Shown: positions 47,251 through 57,355, counted from the stretch's first letter. The stretch is DNA of 64,000 nt from Leisingera sp. ANG1 (GCF_000203975.2 NZ_AFCF02000009.1:245552-309551); one strand, 5' to 3'. Numbers and translations are program-made. Notes: generated by a model from the sequence alone, not told the origin.

Positions 47251-48225
47251 ATGGGCCTTTTGATCGACGGAAAATGGCACGACCAGTGGTATGACACCGA
47301 CTCTACCGGTGGCGCCTTTAAGCGCAGCGAATCGCAGTTCCGCAACTGGATCACCGCCGACGGCAGCGCGGGCCCGTCAGGCAAGGGCGGCTTCCCGGCG
47401 GAAAGCGGGCGCTATCATCTTTACGTCTCGCTTGCCTGCCCCTGGGCGCACCGCACGCTGATCTTCCGCCAGCTGAAGGGGCTGGCAGAGCATATCTCTG
47501 TCTCTGTCGTGCACCCCGACATGCTGGGTGAAGGCTGGACCTTTGAAACCGACGAACATGGCGCCACCGGCGACGGCCTGTTCGGCAACTCGCATATGCA
47601 CCAGATCTACACCCGCGCCGATGCGGAATACACCGGCCGGGTGACGGTGCCGGTGCTGTGGGACAAGGAGCAGAACACCATCGTCTCCAACGAAAGCGCC
47701 GAGATCATCCGCATGTTCAATTCGGCCTTTGACGGGATCACCGGCAACAGCAATGACTACTGGCCCGAGGAACTGCGCGAGCCGATTGAGGCCGTGAATG
47801 CCCGCGTCTACAGCACCATCAACAACGGTGTTTACAAATGCGGCTTTGCCACCTCGCAGCAAGCCTATGACGAGGCCGTCGCGCCGCTGTTCGAAAGCCT
47901 GGACTGGCTGGAAGATCTGCTGTCGCAGCACCGCTACCTGCTGGGTGAGCGCATCACCGAGGCCGACTGGCGGCTGTTCACCACCCTGTTGCGTTTCGAT
48001 CCGGTCTATCACACCCACTTCAAGTGCAACCGCAAACGGCTGATGGATTACCCGAACCTCTGGGCCTACACCCGCGAGCTGCACCAGTGGCCGGGTGTGG
48101 CGGAGACGGTCGGCATGCAGCACATCGTGCGCCACTATTATTACAGCCATGACACCATCAATCCGCATCGGATCATCCCCACCAACCCGGATATCAACTG
48201 GCAGGAACCGCACGGACGCGGCTGA
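47251..48225 (+). CDS. Glutathione S-transferase family protein (Xi class, glutathionyl-hydroquinone reductase-like)
   Basis: 324 residues. The catalytic Cys63 sits in LYVSLACPWAHRTLIFRQLKGL, and the VPVLWDKEQNTIVSNESAEIIRMFNSAFD block near 128-157 is the glutathione site. A DWRLFTTLLRFDPVYHTHFKCN block near 243-265 is typical of Xi-class enzymes such as YqjG/PcpF, which reduce glutathionyl-hydroquinones. Stands alone, 56 residues longer at its N-terminus than ordinary GSTs as the class requires. Confidence 0.93.
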   Translation: MGLLIDGKWHDQWYDTDSTGGAFKRSESQFRNWITADGSAGPSGKGGFPAESGRYHLYVSLACPWAHRTLIFRQLKGLAEHISVSVVHPDMLGEGWTFETDEHGATGDGLFGNSHMHQIYTRADAEYTGRVTVPVLWDKEQNTIVSNESAEIIRMFNSAFDGITGNSNDYWPEELREPIEAVNARVYSTINNGVYKCGFATSQQAYDEAVAPLFESLDWLEDLLSQHRYLLGERITEADWRLFTTLLRFDPVYHTHFKCNRKRLMDYPNLWAYTRELHQWPGVAETVGMQHIVRHYYYSHDTINPHRIIPTNPDINWQEPHGRG

Positions 48226-48250
48226 CTCACGCGATTGCGTCTGCACCACC

Positions 48251-48353
48251 GTAAATAGGGAGTTCACGCCCCGCACAGCATAGGTTAATACGCGCAGTGC
48301 CTCAGATGGCAGCCGGCCCTGGCCGGTGTGAACTCTCACCGGTGGCGACTGCG
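48251..48353 (+). ncRNA. Structured leader upstream of cobC, possible cobalamin-sensing RNA
   Basis: The 130-base gap before cobC is unusually rich in pairing. GAGTTCAC (48260-48267) is perfectly complementary to GTGAACTC (48328-48335), enclosing a CCGGCC/GGCCGG hairpin (near 48314-48325). AAATAGGGA (48252-48260) and CACCGGTGGCGACTGCGATGC (split over the last bases) are reminiscent of cobalamin riboswitch core elements, but the canonical order is not matched. The last stem would sequester the region just before the ATG at 48354. I call it a candidate only. Confidence 0.4.
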
Positions 48354-49316
48354 ATGCATGACCTCTCTCACGACCCCGCAACCCAGCCCCGCGATCACGG
48401 CGGCAATCTGAGTGCAGCGATCGCCGAATTCGGCGGCAGCCGCGACGGCTGGATCGACCTTTCCACCGGCATCAACCCGCACCCCTATCCGCTGCCGCAG
48501 TTCAGCGCCGGTGACTGGGGCGCGCTGCCGGATGCGGATGCGCTGGCCGGTCTGGAACAGGCCGCCCGCAGCTTCTGGAATATCCCGGAGGAGGCCGCTG
48601 TTCTTGCCGCCCCCGGCGCCTCTGCTCTGATTGCCGCCCTGCCTGCGCTGGCCGAGCCGCGCTGGGTGCAGATCACCAAGCCCACCTACAACGAACACGC
48701 CGCCGCATTTGAGGCCCGCGGCTGGATTGTCCGGGTGCATGGGCCTGCGGAGGCCAAGGTGGCTGTGCATCCCAACAACCCGGATGGCCGGATGTGGCGC
48801 GAGGACGAGCTTACCGCACCGCTGACGATCATCGACGAAAGCTTCTGCGATGTGTGTCCGGGTGAAAGCCTGATCCGCATGGCTGCCCGCCCCGGCGTTG
48901 TCGTGCTGAAGAGCTTTGGCAAATTCTGGGGCCTGGCCGGGATGCGGCTGGGCTTTGCCATCGGCGACCCCAAGCTGATTGCGCAGCTGGCCACCTGGCA
49001 GGGCCCCTGGGCGGTCTCCGGCCCGGCCCTGCGCACCGGCACATTGGCCTTGCAGGACAATGCCTGGGCCGAAGCCACTCGCACCCGGCTGCATCAGGAT
49101 GCCGCCCGGCTGGACGAACTTGTGCTCGCCAAGGGTGCCAGCTTGGCCGGCGGCACCGACCTGTTCCGGCTTTACCATGTGGATGATGCCGCTGCCTGGC
49201 AGCAAAAGCTGGCCAGCGCCCATATCTGGAGCCGCATTTTCCCCTATTCCAAGACTTTCCTGCGCCTTGGCCTGCCGCCTGCGGACGGCTGGGACCGTCT
49301 GGAGGCCGCGCTGTGA
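48354..49316 (+). CDS. cobC: Threonine-phosphate decarboxylase
   Basis: 320 residues, PLP enzyme that makes (R)-1-aminopropan-2-ol phosphate for the nucleotide loop of B12 (CobC of Pseudomonas, CobD of Salmonella). Family signature [14 protein letters not shown] and [14 protein letters not shown] at the start; PLP Lys in [17 protein letters not shown] near 185-200. The ATG at 48354 (MHDLSHDP) was chosen over an upstream in-frame codon because it fits the family. It overlaps cbiB through a GTGA stop/start. Confidence 0.92.
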   Translation: MHDLSHDPATQPRDHGGNLSAAIAEFGGSRDGWIDLSTGINPHPYPLPQFSAGDWGALPDADALAGLEQAARSFWNIPEEAAVLAAPGASALIAALPALAEPRWVQITKPTYNEHAAAFEARGWIVRVHGPAEAKVAVHPNNPDGRMWREDELTAPLTIIDESFCDVCPGESLIRMAARPGVVVLKSFGKFWGLAGMRLGFAIGDPKLIAQLATWQGPWAVSGPALRTGTLALQDNAWAEATRTRLHQDAARLDELVLAKGASLAGGTDLFRLYHVDDAAAWQQKLASAHIWSRIFPYSKTFLRLGLPPADGWDRLEAAL

Positions 49317-50224
49317 CCACCGCCGGAATGCTTGCCGTGGCCCTGCTGCTGGACGCCGTCCTGGGCGAGCCGAAATGGCTGTGGTCGCGCCTGACCCACC
49401 CTGCGGTGCTGATGGGCAGGCTGGTCGGTTTCCTTGACCGTAAGCTCAACACCGGCCCCAGCCGCCGCCTCAACGGCGTGCTTGCGGCAGCGGCCCTGGT
49501 TCTGGCAGGCCTCATCGCGGGCAAGCTGCTGGCCCTGCCCGGTACACTGGTCGAAATTCTGGTGGCGGCCGTCCTGATCGCCCAGCGGTCCCTGACCGAA
49601 CATGTTGCCGCGGTTGCCAAGGGCCTGCGCAGCAGCCTGGAGGAGGGCCGCCAGACCGTGGCCATGATCGTTAGCCGCGACACTGGTGCCATGACCGCAC
49701 CGCAGGCCGCGCGCTCCGCCATCGAAAGCGGTGCTGAGAACCTGTCGGATGGCGTCATTGCGCCTGCCTTCTGGTTTCTGATCGCCGGGCTGCCGGGGCT
49801 GATCATCTACAAGATGGTCAACACCGCCGACAGCATGATCGGCTACCGCAACGACCGCTACCGGGACTTTGGCTGGGCCGCCGCCCGGCTGGACGACCTG
49901 CTGAACCTGATCCCGGCCCGGCTGACCGGGTTGATGATCGCCGCCGCCGGCGGCCAGTTGCGCCACTGGCGTGCCATTGCCGGGGATGCCCGCAAGCACC
50001 GCTCTCCCAATGCCGGCTGGCCGGAGGCCGCGATGGCGCGGGCGCTGGATACATCGCTGGCAGGCCCCCGCTCCTATGACGGCGAAATGCGCGATTTCGC
50101 CTGGGTGCACGCCAAGGGCACCAAAAGCGCCAGCGCCGAAACCATCACCCGTTCCGTTGCGCTCCTTTGGCAAACCTGGGCGCTTGCGCTGGCCCTGACG
50201 GTTGCCATCGCCGCAGTTTTCTAG
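49313..50224 (+). CDS. cbiB: Adenosylcobinamide-phosphate synthase
   Basis: 303 residues with several membrane helices. CbiB (CobD in Pseudomonas naming) joins adenosylcobyric acid with aminopropanol phosphate, the next step after cobC. Conserved [30 protein letters not shown] (start), the [35 protein letters not shown] block near 121-150, and [35 protein letters not shown] near 168-203. Starts with GTG overlapping the cobC stop. The pair thus forms a compact two-step B12 unit. Confidence 0.93.
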   Translation: MTTAGMLAVALLLDAVLGEPKWLWSRLTHPAVLMGRLVGFLDRKLNTGPSRRLNGVLAAAALVLAGLIAGKLLALPGTLVEILVAAVLIAQRSLTEHVAAVAKGLRSSLEEGRQTVAMIVSRDTGAMTAPQAARSAIESGAENLSDGVIAPAFWFLIAGLPGLIIYKMVNTADSMIGYRNDRYRDFGWAAARLDDLLNLIPARLTGLMIAAAGGQLRHWRAIAGDARKHRSPNAGWPEAAMARALDTSLAGPRSYDGEMRDFAWVHAKGTKSASAETITRSVALLWQTWALALALTVAIAAVF

Positions 50225-50270
50225 CACATAAGTTCCTGTGGGAGCGGTAAGACCAAGGAGCGCCAGAACC

Positions 50271-51440
50271 ATGCGCCTATTGCCCTTTGTCCTCGCAGCG
50301 GCCCTGCTGCCTGCGGCAGCGGCGGCCCAATGCGGCGGCGGCTTTCAGAATTTCGTGAAACTGATGAAGGACGAGGCGGTTCAGGCCGGGTATGACAACG
50401 CCACGGTCAATGCTTTCTTTGCCGGCACCCGTCAGGACCCCCGCGTGCTCAAGGCCGACCGCGGCCAGGGCGTGTTCCAGAAACCCTTCATCGACTTCTC
50501 CCGCCGCCTGATCTCGCAGAACCGGCTGAAAACAGGCCGCCAGATGGCGCAGAAACACGACACCACCTTCCAGCGGATCGAAAGCACCTATGGCATCGAC
50601 CGCGGCGTGCTGCTGGCCTTCTGGGCGTTCGAGACCGACTACGGCGGCTATCAGGGCGATTTCAACACCCGCGACGCGCTGGTCACCCTGGCGCATGATT
50701 GCCGCCGCCCGGAACTGTTCCGCCCGCAAGTGTTTGCCGCGCTGGAAATGTTCAAGCAGGGCAACTTCGACCCGAAACGCACCACCGGCGCCTGGGCAGG
50801 CGAGATCGGCATGGTGCAGATGCTGCCGGGAGACATCCTGCAGCACGGCGTTGATGCCGATGGCGACGGCAAGGTCAGCCTGAAATCCTCTGCCCCCGAT
50901 GCGCTGATGTCCGGCGCACGGATGCTGTCGCATCTGGGCTGGCAGCCGGGCCAGCCCTGGCTGCAGGAAGTCACCATCCCCGAAGATCTGGACCTGTCTC
51001 TCAGCGGCACTGCACGAAAAAAGTCGGTTGCCCAATGGCGTAAGCTGGGTGTCTCCGCCCGCGACGGCAGCCTGCCGGATCCGTCGATGCGCGCCTCGCT
51101 GCTGCTGCCGCAGGGCCACAAGGGGCCGGCCTTCCTCGCCTATCCGAATTTCGACGTCTATTTCGAGTGGAACCAGAGCTTCACCTATGTGCTGACCGCC
51201 GCCTATTTTGCCAACCGGCTGCAGGGCGCGGATGTCTATGAGGCCGGCAGGCCCGACAATGGGCTGAACGGCGCCCAGATGAAGCAGCTGCAGCAGAAAC
51301 TGCAGGCCCGCGGCCACAATGTCGGCGACATTGACGGCATCCTTGGCGCCCGCACCCGGGTTGCGGTGCAAAAGGAGCAGCAGCGCCTCGGCCTGCCTGC
51401 CGACGCCTGGCCCACGCCCGCGCTGCTGAAGAAGCTTTAA
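50271..51440 (+). CDS. Lytic murein transglycosylase, MltB type
   Basis: 389 residues. Signal peptide (about 1-20, AAAAAQ) then the MltB-like domain: catalytic Glu121 in LAFWAFETDYGGYQGDFNTRDALVTLAHDCRR, GEIGMVQMLPGDIL near 183-196, and DADGDGKVSLKSSAPDALMSGARML. A C-terminal peptidoglycan-binding domain (about 325-389) has MKQLQQKLQARGHNVGDIDGILGARTRVAVQ. Cleaves murein glycan strands to 1,6-anhydro products. The ATG at 50271 has AAGGAG upstream. Convergent overlap of 4 bases with the next gene. Confidence 0.94.
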   Translation: MRLLPFVLAAALLPAAAAAQCGGGFQNFVKLMKDEAVQAGYDNATVNAFFAGTRQDPRVLKADRGQGVFQKPFIDFSRRLISQNRLKTGRQMAQKHDTTFQRIESTYGIDRGVLLAFWAFETDYGGYQGDFNTRDALVTLAHDCRRPELFRPQVFAALEMFKQGNFDPKRTTGAWAGEIGMVQMLPGDILQHGVDADGDGKVSLKSSAPDALMSGARMLSHLGWQPGQPWLQEVTIPEDLDLSLSGTARKKSVAQWRKLGVSARDGSLPDPSMRASLLLPQGHKGPAFLAYPNFDVYFEWNQSFTYVLTAAYFANRLQGADVYEAGRPDNGLNGAQMKQLQQKLQARGHNVGDIDGILGARTRVAVQKEQQRLGLPADAWPTPALLKKL

Positions 51441-51793
51441 CGCACCGGGAACCTTTCGCCCTTTTCGGTGATCAGGATGATCCGGCTGCCGTTGCGGACA
51501 AACAGGTCGCAGCGCCCGAACCCGTTGGTAAAGTCCACGCAGATGCTGCCATCGCCGGCAATCCGGTAGGTACCCCAGGCGGTGCCGCCGCCGTTCTCCG
51601 AGGAGTAGGTATAGGCATAGGCCCCGCCGCTGCCGTATTGCGACTCGCCCCCGTCAAAAAAGCGGAAGGACTGTCCAGGCAGCGCGTCCAGCTCCGCTTG
51701 CGCAAAGGGCGTGTCGCCGGGGCGCAGCTGCCAGCTGTCCGCCGCGGCGGTCCCAGCGGGCAGGCAAAGGAAAAGGGGCATGATCCATTTCAT
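51437..51793 (-). CDS. Small secreted protein
   Basis: 118 residues. Signal peptide (about 1-18) and a Gly/Tyr-rich domain with SQYGSGGAYAYTYSSENGGGTAWGTY, then ICVDFTNGFGRCDLFVRNGSRIILITEKG with two Cys that may pair. No recognised domain; resembles short periplasmic proteins of Rhodobacteraceae. Ends 4 bases into the convergent transglycosylase gene. Confidence 0.7.
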   Translation of the reverse strand: MKWIMPLFLCLPAGTAAADSWQLRPGDTPFAQAELDALPGQSFRFFDGGESQYGSGGAYAYTYSSENGGGTAWGTYRIAGDGSICVDFTNGFGRCDLFVRNGSRIILITEKGERFPVR

Positions 51794-51851
51794 GCCCCCA
51801 CCCTAGCGATTGATCCTGCAATCCGCTGTCACGATCCGGTGACAGGCCGGT

Positions 51852-52319
51852 TTACCAGTCGATGAATTCTTCAAACTCCTGCAACGCCCGGTTCCATTTT
51901 CCGACGGCCAGGGCAAAATCATCCGAAGTCATGCCGTCATTCCCAAGCAGCACATCCATCTCGATCCGGGCAGAGCCTTCCTCGGAGACATAGGCACGGG
52001 CAAAACGGTTATTGGTGTTCCATTCGTTGATCTTGGACAGGCGCACGCTGCCGTCTGTCTGGTAGCCGGAGAAGAACTGGATCGCATCACAGTTGGCGTT
52101 GTCCTCGCAGCCGTAGTAGTAGACGGAAAAATCGTTGCCGTAATATTCGACTTTCAGGTTCGGATCACCAACGCTGTCGGTGGTCACTTCGACCTTGGCG
52201 CCTTCGTCCTTAAAAAAGTTGGCGACGCTGTCGCCTGTCTTGGCCACCACATTGCCAGCCATCGCGGCAGCCGGGGTCATCAGCACCGCAGCAGCGGCAA
52301 TTGCTTTGAGCATATTCAT
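51852..52319 (-). CDS. YbjN-domain secreted protein
   Basis: 155 residues. Signal peptide (about 1-21) followed by a YbjN-like domain: LKVEYYGNDFSVYYYGC, CDAIQFFSGYQ, INEWNTNNRFARAYVSEEGSARIEMD and a C-terminal WNRALQEFEEFIDW. The two Cys near 71 and 77 may form a disulphide. YbjN proteins are linked to stress or sensory roles in other bacteria, without a clear molecular function. 69 bases downstream of smc. Confidence 0.75.
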   Translation of the reverse strand: MNMLKAIAAAAVLMTPAAAMAGNVVAKTGDSVANFFKDEGAKVEVTTDSVGDPNLKVEYYGNDFSVYYYGCEDNANCDAIQFFSGYQTDGSVRLSKINEWNTNNRFARAYVSEEGSARIEMDVLLGNDGMTSDDFALAVGKWNRALQEFEEFIDW

Positions 52320-52388
52320 TTGTCACTCCACAAAACTTTGTCTTTGCAAACAGGCCCCGGCACAGATCCCCCCTGCGCCAGCCAGACC

Positions 52389-55300
52389 TCAGGCCACCAT
52401 CGCCTCTGCCTTCTTGAGGTCAACCGAAACCAGCTGGCTGACACCCTTTTCCTGCATGGTGACGCCAAAAAGACGATCCATCCGCGCCATCGTTACCGCG
52501 TGATGGGTAATGATGAGGAAGCGGGTGTCGGTCTGGCGGCACATCTCGTCCAGCAGATCGCAGAAGCGGGTGACGTTGGCGTCATCCAGCGGCGCGTCGA
52601 CCTCGTCCAGCACACAGATCGGTGCCGGGTTCGACAGGAACACCGCAAAAATCAGCGCCATCGCGGTCAGCGTCTGCTCGCCGCCCGATAGCAGCGACAG
52701 GGTCGACAGTTTTTTGCCCGGCGGCTGGCACATGATCTCAAGCCCCGCATCCAGCGGGTCGTCGCTTTCGACCATCACCAGATTGGCCTCGCCGCCGCCG
52801 AACAGATGGGTGAACAGCATCGCAAAGCTGTTGTTCACCTGCTCAAACGCGGTCAGAAGCCGCTCGCGGCCCTCTCGGTTGAGGCTTGAAATGCCGTCAC
52901 GCAGGGTCTTCACCGCGCCTTCCAGGTCCAGCTTTTCAGCCACCAGCGTGTCATGCTCGTTCTGCACCCCGCGGGCGTCTTCCTCAGCCCGCAGGTTGAC
53001 CGCACCCAAGGCGTCGCGCTGACGCTTGTAGCGGTCCACATCGTGCTCCAAATCATCCGAGGCCGGCATCTCATCCGGCGACACGCCCAGCTTCTCCAGC
53101 AGTGCCTGCGGGGTGATCTGCTGCGCCTCGATGATCCGGCCCGCCGCCTGCGTGACGGCTTCCTTGGCCGCATCGCTGCGTGCCTCGGACCGTGCCCGCG
53201 CCTCGCGCGCTTCCGACGCCAGCCGCTCGCATTCGCGCTCCTTATGGACAGCCTCGCGCAGTTCTGCCTCAGCTGCGATCAGCGCCTCGGTCGCTGCGGA
53301 CTTGCGCGCTTCAGCCTCAGAGATTGCCTCGTTCAGCTCTTCGCGTTTCTCGGCAATTTCCGCCGGGACCGCATTGGCCTCTTCCAGTTCCTCCTGCGAG
53401 GCCTCGCGACGCTCCGCCAGCTCCTCGATCCGCGCCTCGGCGCTTTCCAGGCGGTGGCGCCAGCCGGACAGCTCCTTGGTCACTTCCTGCCCGCGCTTGG
53501 TGCGGGCCTCGCCCTCGCGGCGCAGCTCGTCATGGCTGGAACGGTGGGTCAGCATGGTGATCCGCGCCGCCTCAACCGACTGCTTGATATCCTCAACCGT
53601 AGTGCGGGCCTGGTCCAGATTCCCCAGCTCTCCCAGGGCCTTCTCAGCCTCTTTCAGCTGCAGGCCGGCGCTCAGCGCATCTTCCTCGTGGCGCGACACC
53701 GCGATGCCCAGGGTTTCCAGCTTGCCCTCGGCCAGGTTGCGGTCGGCCTCGGCCCGGCTGAGCGCACGGGCCGCATCGGCCACCCGCTGATCTGCCACCC
53801 GGCGCGCCTGGCGGGCGTTCTGATCGGCCAGCGTCACCTCTTCCAGCTTGCGCAGCAGCATCTCATGCGCGGCGCGGGCACCGTCGGCAGTGGCGCTGAC
53901 ACGCTCCATTTCCTGCTTCAGCGCTTCCAGCTTATTGAGCTGTTCCAGACGCAAGGCAGCGGCACTCGGCGCGTCCTCGGCCCAGGCGCGGTAGCCGTCC
54001 CAGCGCCACAGATCGCCTTCCAGCGTCACCAGCCGCTGGCCGGGCTGCAACTGCACCTGAAGGCCCGCTGCAGCATCGCCATCCACCAGTCCGATCTGCG
54101 CCACCCGGCGCGACAGGGCATCGGGACCGGAGACAAACAGTGCCAAGGGCTGCGCACCCTCCGGCAGTGCCGCGTCGCGGTCATAGCCCGGCAGGGACAG
54201 CCAGCCGGTCGGCCCGTCGGCATCCGCCAGCGGCGCGCGCAGATCATCCGCCAGCGCTGCGCCCAAAGCCTTCTCATACCCCGGCGAAACAGTCAGCTCA
54301 TCCAGAACCTGGCCGCCTTCGGCGGTGTCGCGCTCCACCAGCTTGGCCAGCGCCGTCACCTCAGCCCGCAGCGCGCCCAGCTCTCCCTCTGCCTCAGAGC
54401 GCTGCGAGCGTGCCTCGGCCTCGCGGGCCTGAGTTTCGGTGCGCGCCTCGTCCGCCGCTTCCAGCGCCTCCTCTGCCATCTCAGAGGCTTCACGCGCCTC
54501 TTCCTCAGCCGAGACAGCCGCCTCATACTTCTCCACCGCCAGCTTCAGCGCCTCCTGCGCCTCGCCTTGGGCAGCGCGGGCCTTCTCTGCCTCGCCCTCG
54601 GAACGGCCCAAGGCGCGCTGGCAGTCCTCGACCGCACGCCGCGCTGACTGGTGCCGCGCCGCCAGACGGGCCACATCCTCTGTCACCTGCGTCAGATGGT
54701 CCTCGCGCGCCTGCAGAATCGAGCCTGCATCGCGCGCCAGCTCCGCGGCCTCGGCCAGCTTGCCGTCATGGCCGTCGCCAGCCTTGGACAGCTCCCGCTG
54801 CTCCCATTCCAGCCGCTCGATGGTTTCGCCAGCGTCCTTGTTCAGGCCCGCCTCACGCTCGATGTCGTTGCCCAGCTGCACGATCCGGCTGCTGAGCCGT
54901 TCGATGGTCTGGCGCGCCTGCGCCTCCTGATCGCCCAGCGAGTCGCGCTGCACCACCAGCCGCTGCAGGATAGCGGCCGCAATAGCCTCTTCCTCGCGCA
55001 GGGGGGGCAGTTTTTCCTCAAACGTGCCGCGCTGAGCGGCAGCGGCACGCACCAGCGCCTCCGCCTTGGCAGCCTGCTCGACGCGCACCCTCAGCTCATC
55101 CTCTGAGGCCAGCCGCAACTCATCCGCCTCGCGCCAGCGGCGGTAGAGCAGCATGCCCTCGGCCAGCCGCAGCTTCTCGCCGATCTCGCGATAGCGCTGC
55201 GCCTGCCGCGCCTGTTTGGCCAGCTGCGCCAGCTGTGCCGCCAACTGCTCGATCACGTCATCGACGCGCAGCAGGTTGGCCTCGGTGTTCTTCAGCTTCA

Positions 55301-55844
55301 GCTCGGCCTCGTGGCGCCGCTGATAGAGACCAGAGATCCCGGCTGCCTCTTCCAGAATGCGGCGGCGCGCCTTGGGCTTCGCGTTGATCAGCTCGGCAAT
55401 CTGTCCCTGCCGCACCAGCGCCGGCGAATGCGCGCCGGTAGACGCATCGGCAAACAGCATCTGCACATCGCGCGCCCGCACGTCCTTGCCGTTGGATTTA
55501 TAGGCGCTGCCCACATCGCGGGTGATGCGGCGCACGATCTCCAGACCGTCGGCATCATTGAACCCCGACGGCGCCAGCCGCTCCGAGTTGTCGATGTTCA
55601 GGCTCACCTCGGCAAAGTTGCGCGCAGGCCGCGACGAGGTGCCGGCAAAGATCACGTCCTCCATGCCGCCGCCGCGCATCGCCTTGGCGCGGGTTTCCCC
55701 CATCACCCAGCGCAATGCCTCCAGAAGATTGGATTTGCCGCAACCGTTTGGACCCACAACCCCTGTCAGCCCATCGGCAATGACCAGTTCGGTAGGATCG
55801 ACAAAGCTTTTGAAGCCGTTCAGCCTGAGCTTGGAAAACCGCAA
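52389..55844 (-). CDS. smc: Chromosome segregation protein SMC
   Basis: 1151 residues. SMC ATPase of the condensin-like complex. Walker A GPNGCGKSN (31-39), a long N-terminal coiled coil (about 165-490), a hinge domain (about 510-650), the return coiled coil to about 1000, then the signature LSLLSGGEQTLTAMALIF and Walker B FVLDEVDAPLDDANV-type (ICVLDEVDAPLDDANV) near 1075-1095. The start codon is TTG with GAAGGGG upstream. No scpA or scpB gene is in the window. Confidence 0.95.
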   Translation of the reverse strand: MRFSKLRLNGFKSFVDPTELVIADGLTGVVGPNGCGKSNLLEALRWVMGETRAKAMRGGGMEDVIFAGTSSRPARNFAEVSLNIDNSERLAPSGFNDADGLEIVRRITRDVGSAYKSNGKDVRARDVQMLFADASTGAHSPALVRQGQIAELINAKPKARRRILEEAAGISGLYQRRHEAELKLKNTEANLLRVDDVIEQLAAQLAQLAKQARQAQRYREIGEKLRLAEGMLLYRRWREADELRLASEDELRVRVEQAAKAEALVRAAAAQRGTFEEKLPPLREEEAIAAAILQRLVVQRDSLGDQEAQARQTIERLSSRIVQLGNDIEREAGLNKDAGETIERLEWEQRELSKAGDGHDGKLAEAAELARDAGSILQAREDHLTQVTEDVARLAARHQSARRAVEDCQRALGRSEGEAEKARAAQGEAQEALKLAVEKYEAAVSAEEEAREASEMAEEALEAADEARTETQAREAEARSQRSEAEGELGALRAEVTALAKLVERDTAEGGQVLDELTVSPGYEKALGAALADDLRAPLADADGPTGWLSLPGYDRDAALPEGAQPLALFVSGPDALSRRVAQIGLVDGDAAAGLQVQLQPGQRLVTLEGDLWRWDGYRAWAEDAPSAAALRLEQLNKLEALKQEMERVSATADGARAAHEMLLRKLEEVTLADQNARQARRVADQRVADAARALSRAEADRNLAEGKLETLGIAVSRHEEDALSAGLQLKEAEKALGELGNLDQARTTVEDIKQSVEAARITMLTHRSSHDELRREGEARTKRGQEVTKELSGWRHRLESAEARIEELAERREASQEELEEANAVPAEIAEKREELNEAISEAEARKSAATEALIAAEAELREAVHKERECERLASEAREARARSEARSDAAKEAVTQAAGRIIEAQQITPQALLEKLGVSPDEMPASDDLEHDVDRYKRQRDALGAVNLRAEEDARGVQNEHDTLVAEKLDLEGAVKTLRDGISSLNREGRERLLTAFEQVNNSFAMLFTHLFGGGEANLVMVESDDPLDAGLEIMCQPPGKKLSTLSLLSGGEQTLTAMALIFAVFLSNPAPICVLDEVDAPLDDANVTRFCDLLDEMCRQTDTRFLIITHHAVTMARMDRLFGVTMQEKGVSQLVSVDLKKAEAMVA

Positions 55845-56009
55845 AGCTGCCCCTTCGTGATTCCGTATCGAGAAAGTTCAGCGGTTCCTACCCGCTGAGT
55901 CAACGCTCCGCACCCCCAAATCGGGGCGAATTCTGCTCAAAACACACCATATCTTGTGGATAACCCGCAGGATCCGGCGGTGTTTTGCCAAGCAGCAGCC
56001 TGTCAGGCC

Positions 56010-57218
56010 TCAAAGGGACCGCAACAACCGCCCCAGCCGGGCAATGCCTTCCTCGATGGCTGTATGGTTGGAATTGGAGAAGCTCAACCGGATCGTGTTC
56101 TGGCCGCTGCCATCGGCAAAAAACGCCTGGCCGGGGACAAAGGCCACCCGTTCCGTCTCCAGCGAACGCGCCAGCAGGTCTGCGCCGCTCATGCCATCCG
56201 GCAGGGTCACCCAGATGAACATCCCGCCCTCAGGCCGGGTCCACTCCACGCCCTCCGGCATATGTGCCGCCATGGCCGCCAGCATCACGTCGCGGCGGCG
56301 CTGATAAACCGCGCGCAGCTGCTCAACATGTTCGCCGAAACAGGCCTCTGCAACGCCATGCACCGCCATCTGGTTGATCGATGAGGTATGCAGATCCGCC
56401 GCCTGTTTCAGCAGCACCATCTGCGCGATCACCGGCTTGGCCGCCACCGCCCAGCCGATCCGCACGCCCGGTGCCAGCGTCTTGCTGAAGGTGCCGCAGT
56501 AAATCGTCCGGCAGTCCTCGATCGAGCCCTTCTGTTCAATCTCCAGCGCCAGCACCGGCGGCACCGGCTCCCCGTCATAGCGCAGCGACTGATAGGCCGC
56601 GTCTTCGATGATGGCACAGTCCAGCGTGCCCGCGATGTCCAACAGCCGCAGCCGCCCGGCGTGGTCCAGTGTCTCGCCGGTCGGATTGGCAAAGTCCGGC
56701 GACAGATAGGCGAATTTCACCGCGCTGCCGGCCTCCGCCGCGCCTTCGGCATAGCTTTCCGCGGTGCGGTTTCCATTCAGCGACAGCCGGTCATAGCGCG
56801 GCTCATAAGCGTTGAAGGCCGCCAGCGCCCCCAGGTAGGTCGGCCAGCCGACCAGAGCAGTGTCACCCGGCGACAGGAACAGCTTGCCCAGGTAATCCAG
56901 CGCCTGCTGCGAGCCGGAGGTGATCAGCACGTTCTCAGCCTCGCAGACAATCCCGATCTTCGCCATCTCCGCCACGATCCACTGGCGCAGCGGCAGGTAG
57001 CCTTCGCTCACGGAATACTGCAGCGCCTGCACCTGCCGCTCCGGCGTCAGCGCGGTCTTGAAGGCTTCGGCGAACTCATCCGCCGGGAACAACGCCGGAT
57101 CGGGGATACCGCCGGCAAAGGAGATGATGTCCGGCTGGTCCAGCAGTTTCAGCAATTCACGGATTTCGGACGCCTTCATCCGGCTGTTGCGGGTGGCAAA
57201 GATCTGGTCCAGCTGCAT
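56010..57218 (-). CDS. PLP-dependent aminotransferase, MocR/2-aminoadipate type
   Basis: 402 residues, fold type I aminotransferase without a fused helix-turn-helix. FAGGIPDPALFPADEFAEAF near 35-54, the ITSGSQQALDYLGKLFLSPGD block, DFANPTGETLDHAGR and the PLP Lys in YCGTFSKTLAPGVRIGW near 241-257 are typical of the LysN/2-aminoadipate and kynurenine aminotransferase-like group. The substrate is not assignable. Divergent from a GntR regulator, so it is probably controlled by it; the gap to smc is 165 bases without a gene. Confidence 0.87.
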   Translation of the reverse strand: MQLDQIFATRNSRMKASEIRELLKLLDQPDIISFAGGIPDPALFPADEFAEAFKTALTPERQVQALQYSVSEGYLPLRQWIVAEMAKIGIVCEAENVLITSGSQQALDYLGKLFLSPGDTALVGWPTYLGALAAFNAYEPRYDRLSLNGNRTAESYAEGAAEAGSAVKFAYLSPDFANPTGETLDHAGRLRLLDIAGTLDCAIIEDAAYQSLRYDGEPVPPVLALEIEQKGSIEDCRTIYCGTFSKTLAPGVRIGWAVAAKPVIAQMVLLKQAADLHTSSINQMAVHGVAEACFGEHVEQLRAVYQRRRDVMLAAMAAHMPEGVEWTRPEGGMFIWVTLPDGMSGADLLARSLETERVAFVPGQAFFADGSGQNTIRLSFSNSNHTAIEEGIARLGRLLRSL

Positions 57219-57336
57219 GGCTCTCTCCTCGCTGAGCTTCCATGATCACGGTAGGAGGCTCCAAAATAAAGTCAATAATGCTGACCTATTGTTACAGCCT
57301 TCGTGATGCGTTGCTCTTGCAGCCACCCGCCCCGCG

Positions 57337-57355
57337 TGGTCATATAAATTGACCA
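57337..57355. promoter_or_regulatory. GntR-type operator overlapping a -10 element
   Basis: TGGTCA (57337-57342) and TGACCA (57350-57355) form a perfect inverted repeat with a 7-base spacer that contains TATAAAT, a strong -10 look-alike. FadR/GntR-family regulators usually bind TGGT-N-ACCA type repeats. It lies 19 bases before the regulator start and 119 bases from the aminotransferase start. Confidence 0.6.

Noticed and set aside
52953-54647. Plus-strand 564-codon open frame opposite smc
   Set aside because: Mirror of the SMC coiled coil, giving Leu/Arg/Gln-rich low complexity in the opposite frame; no initiation signal.
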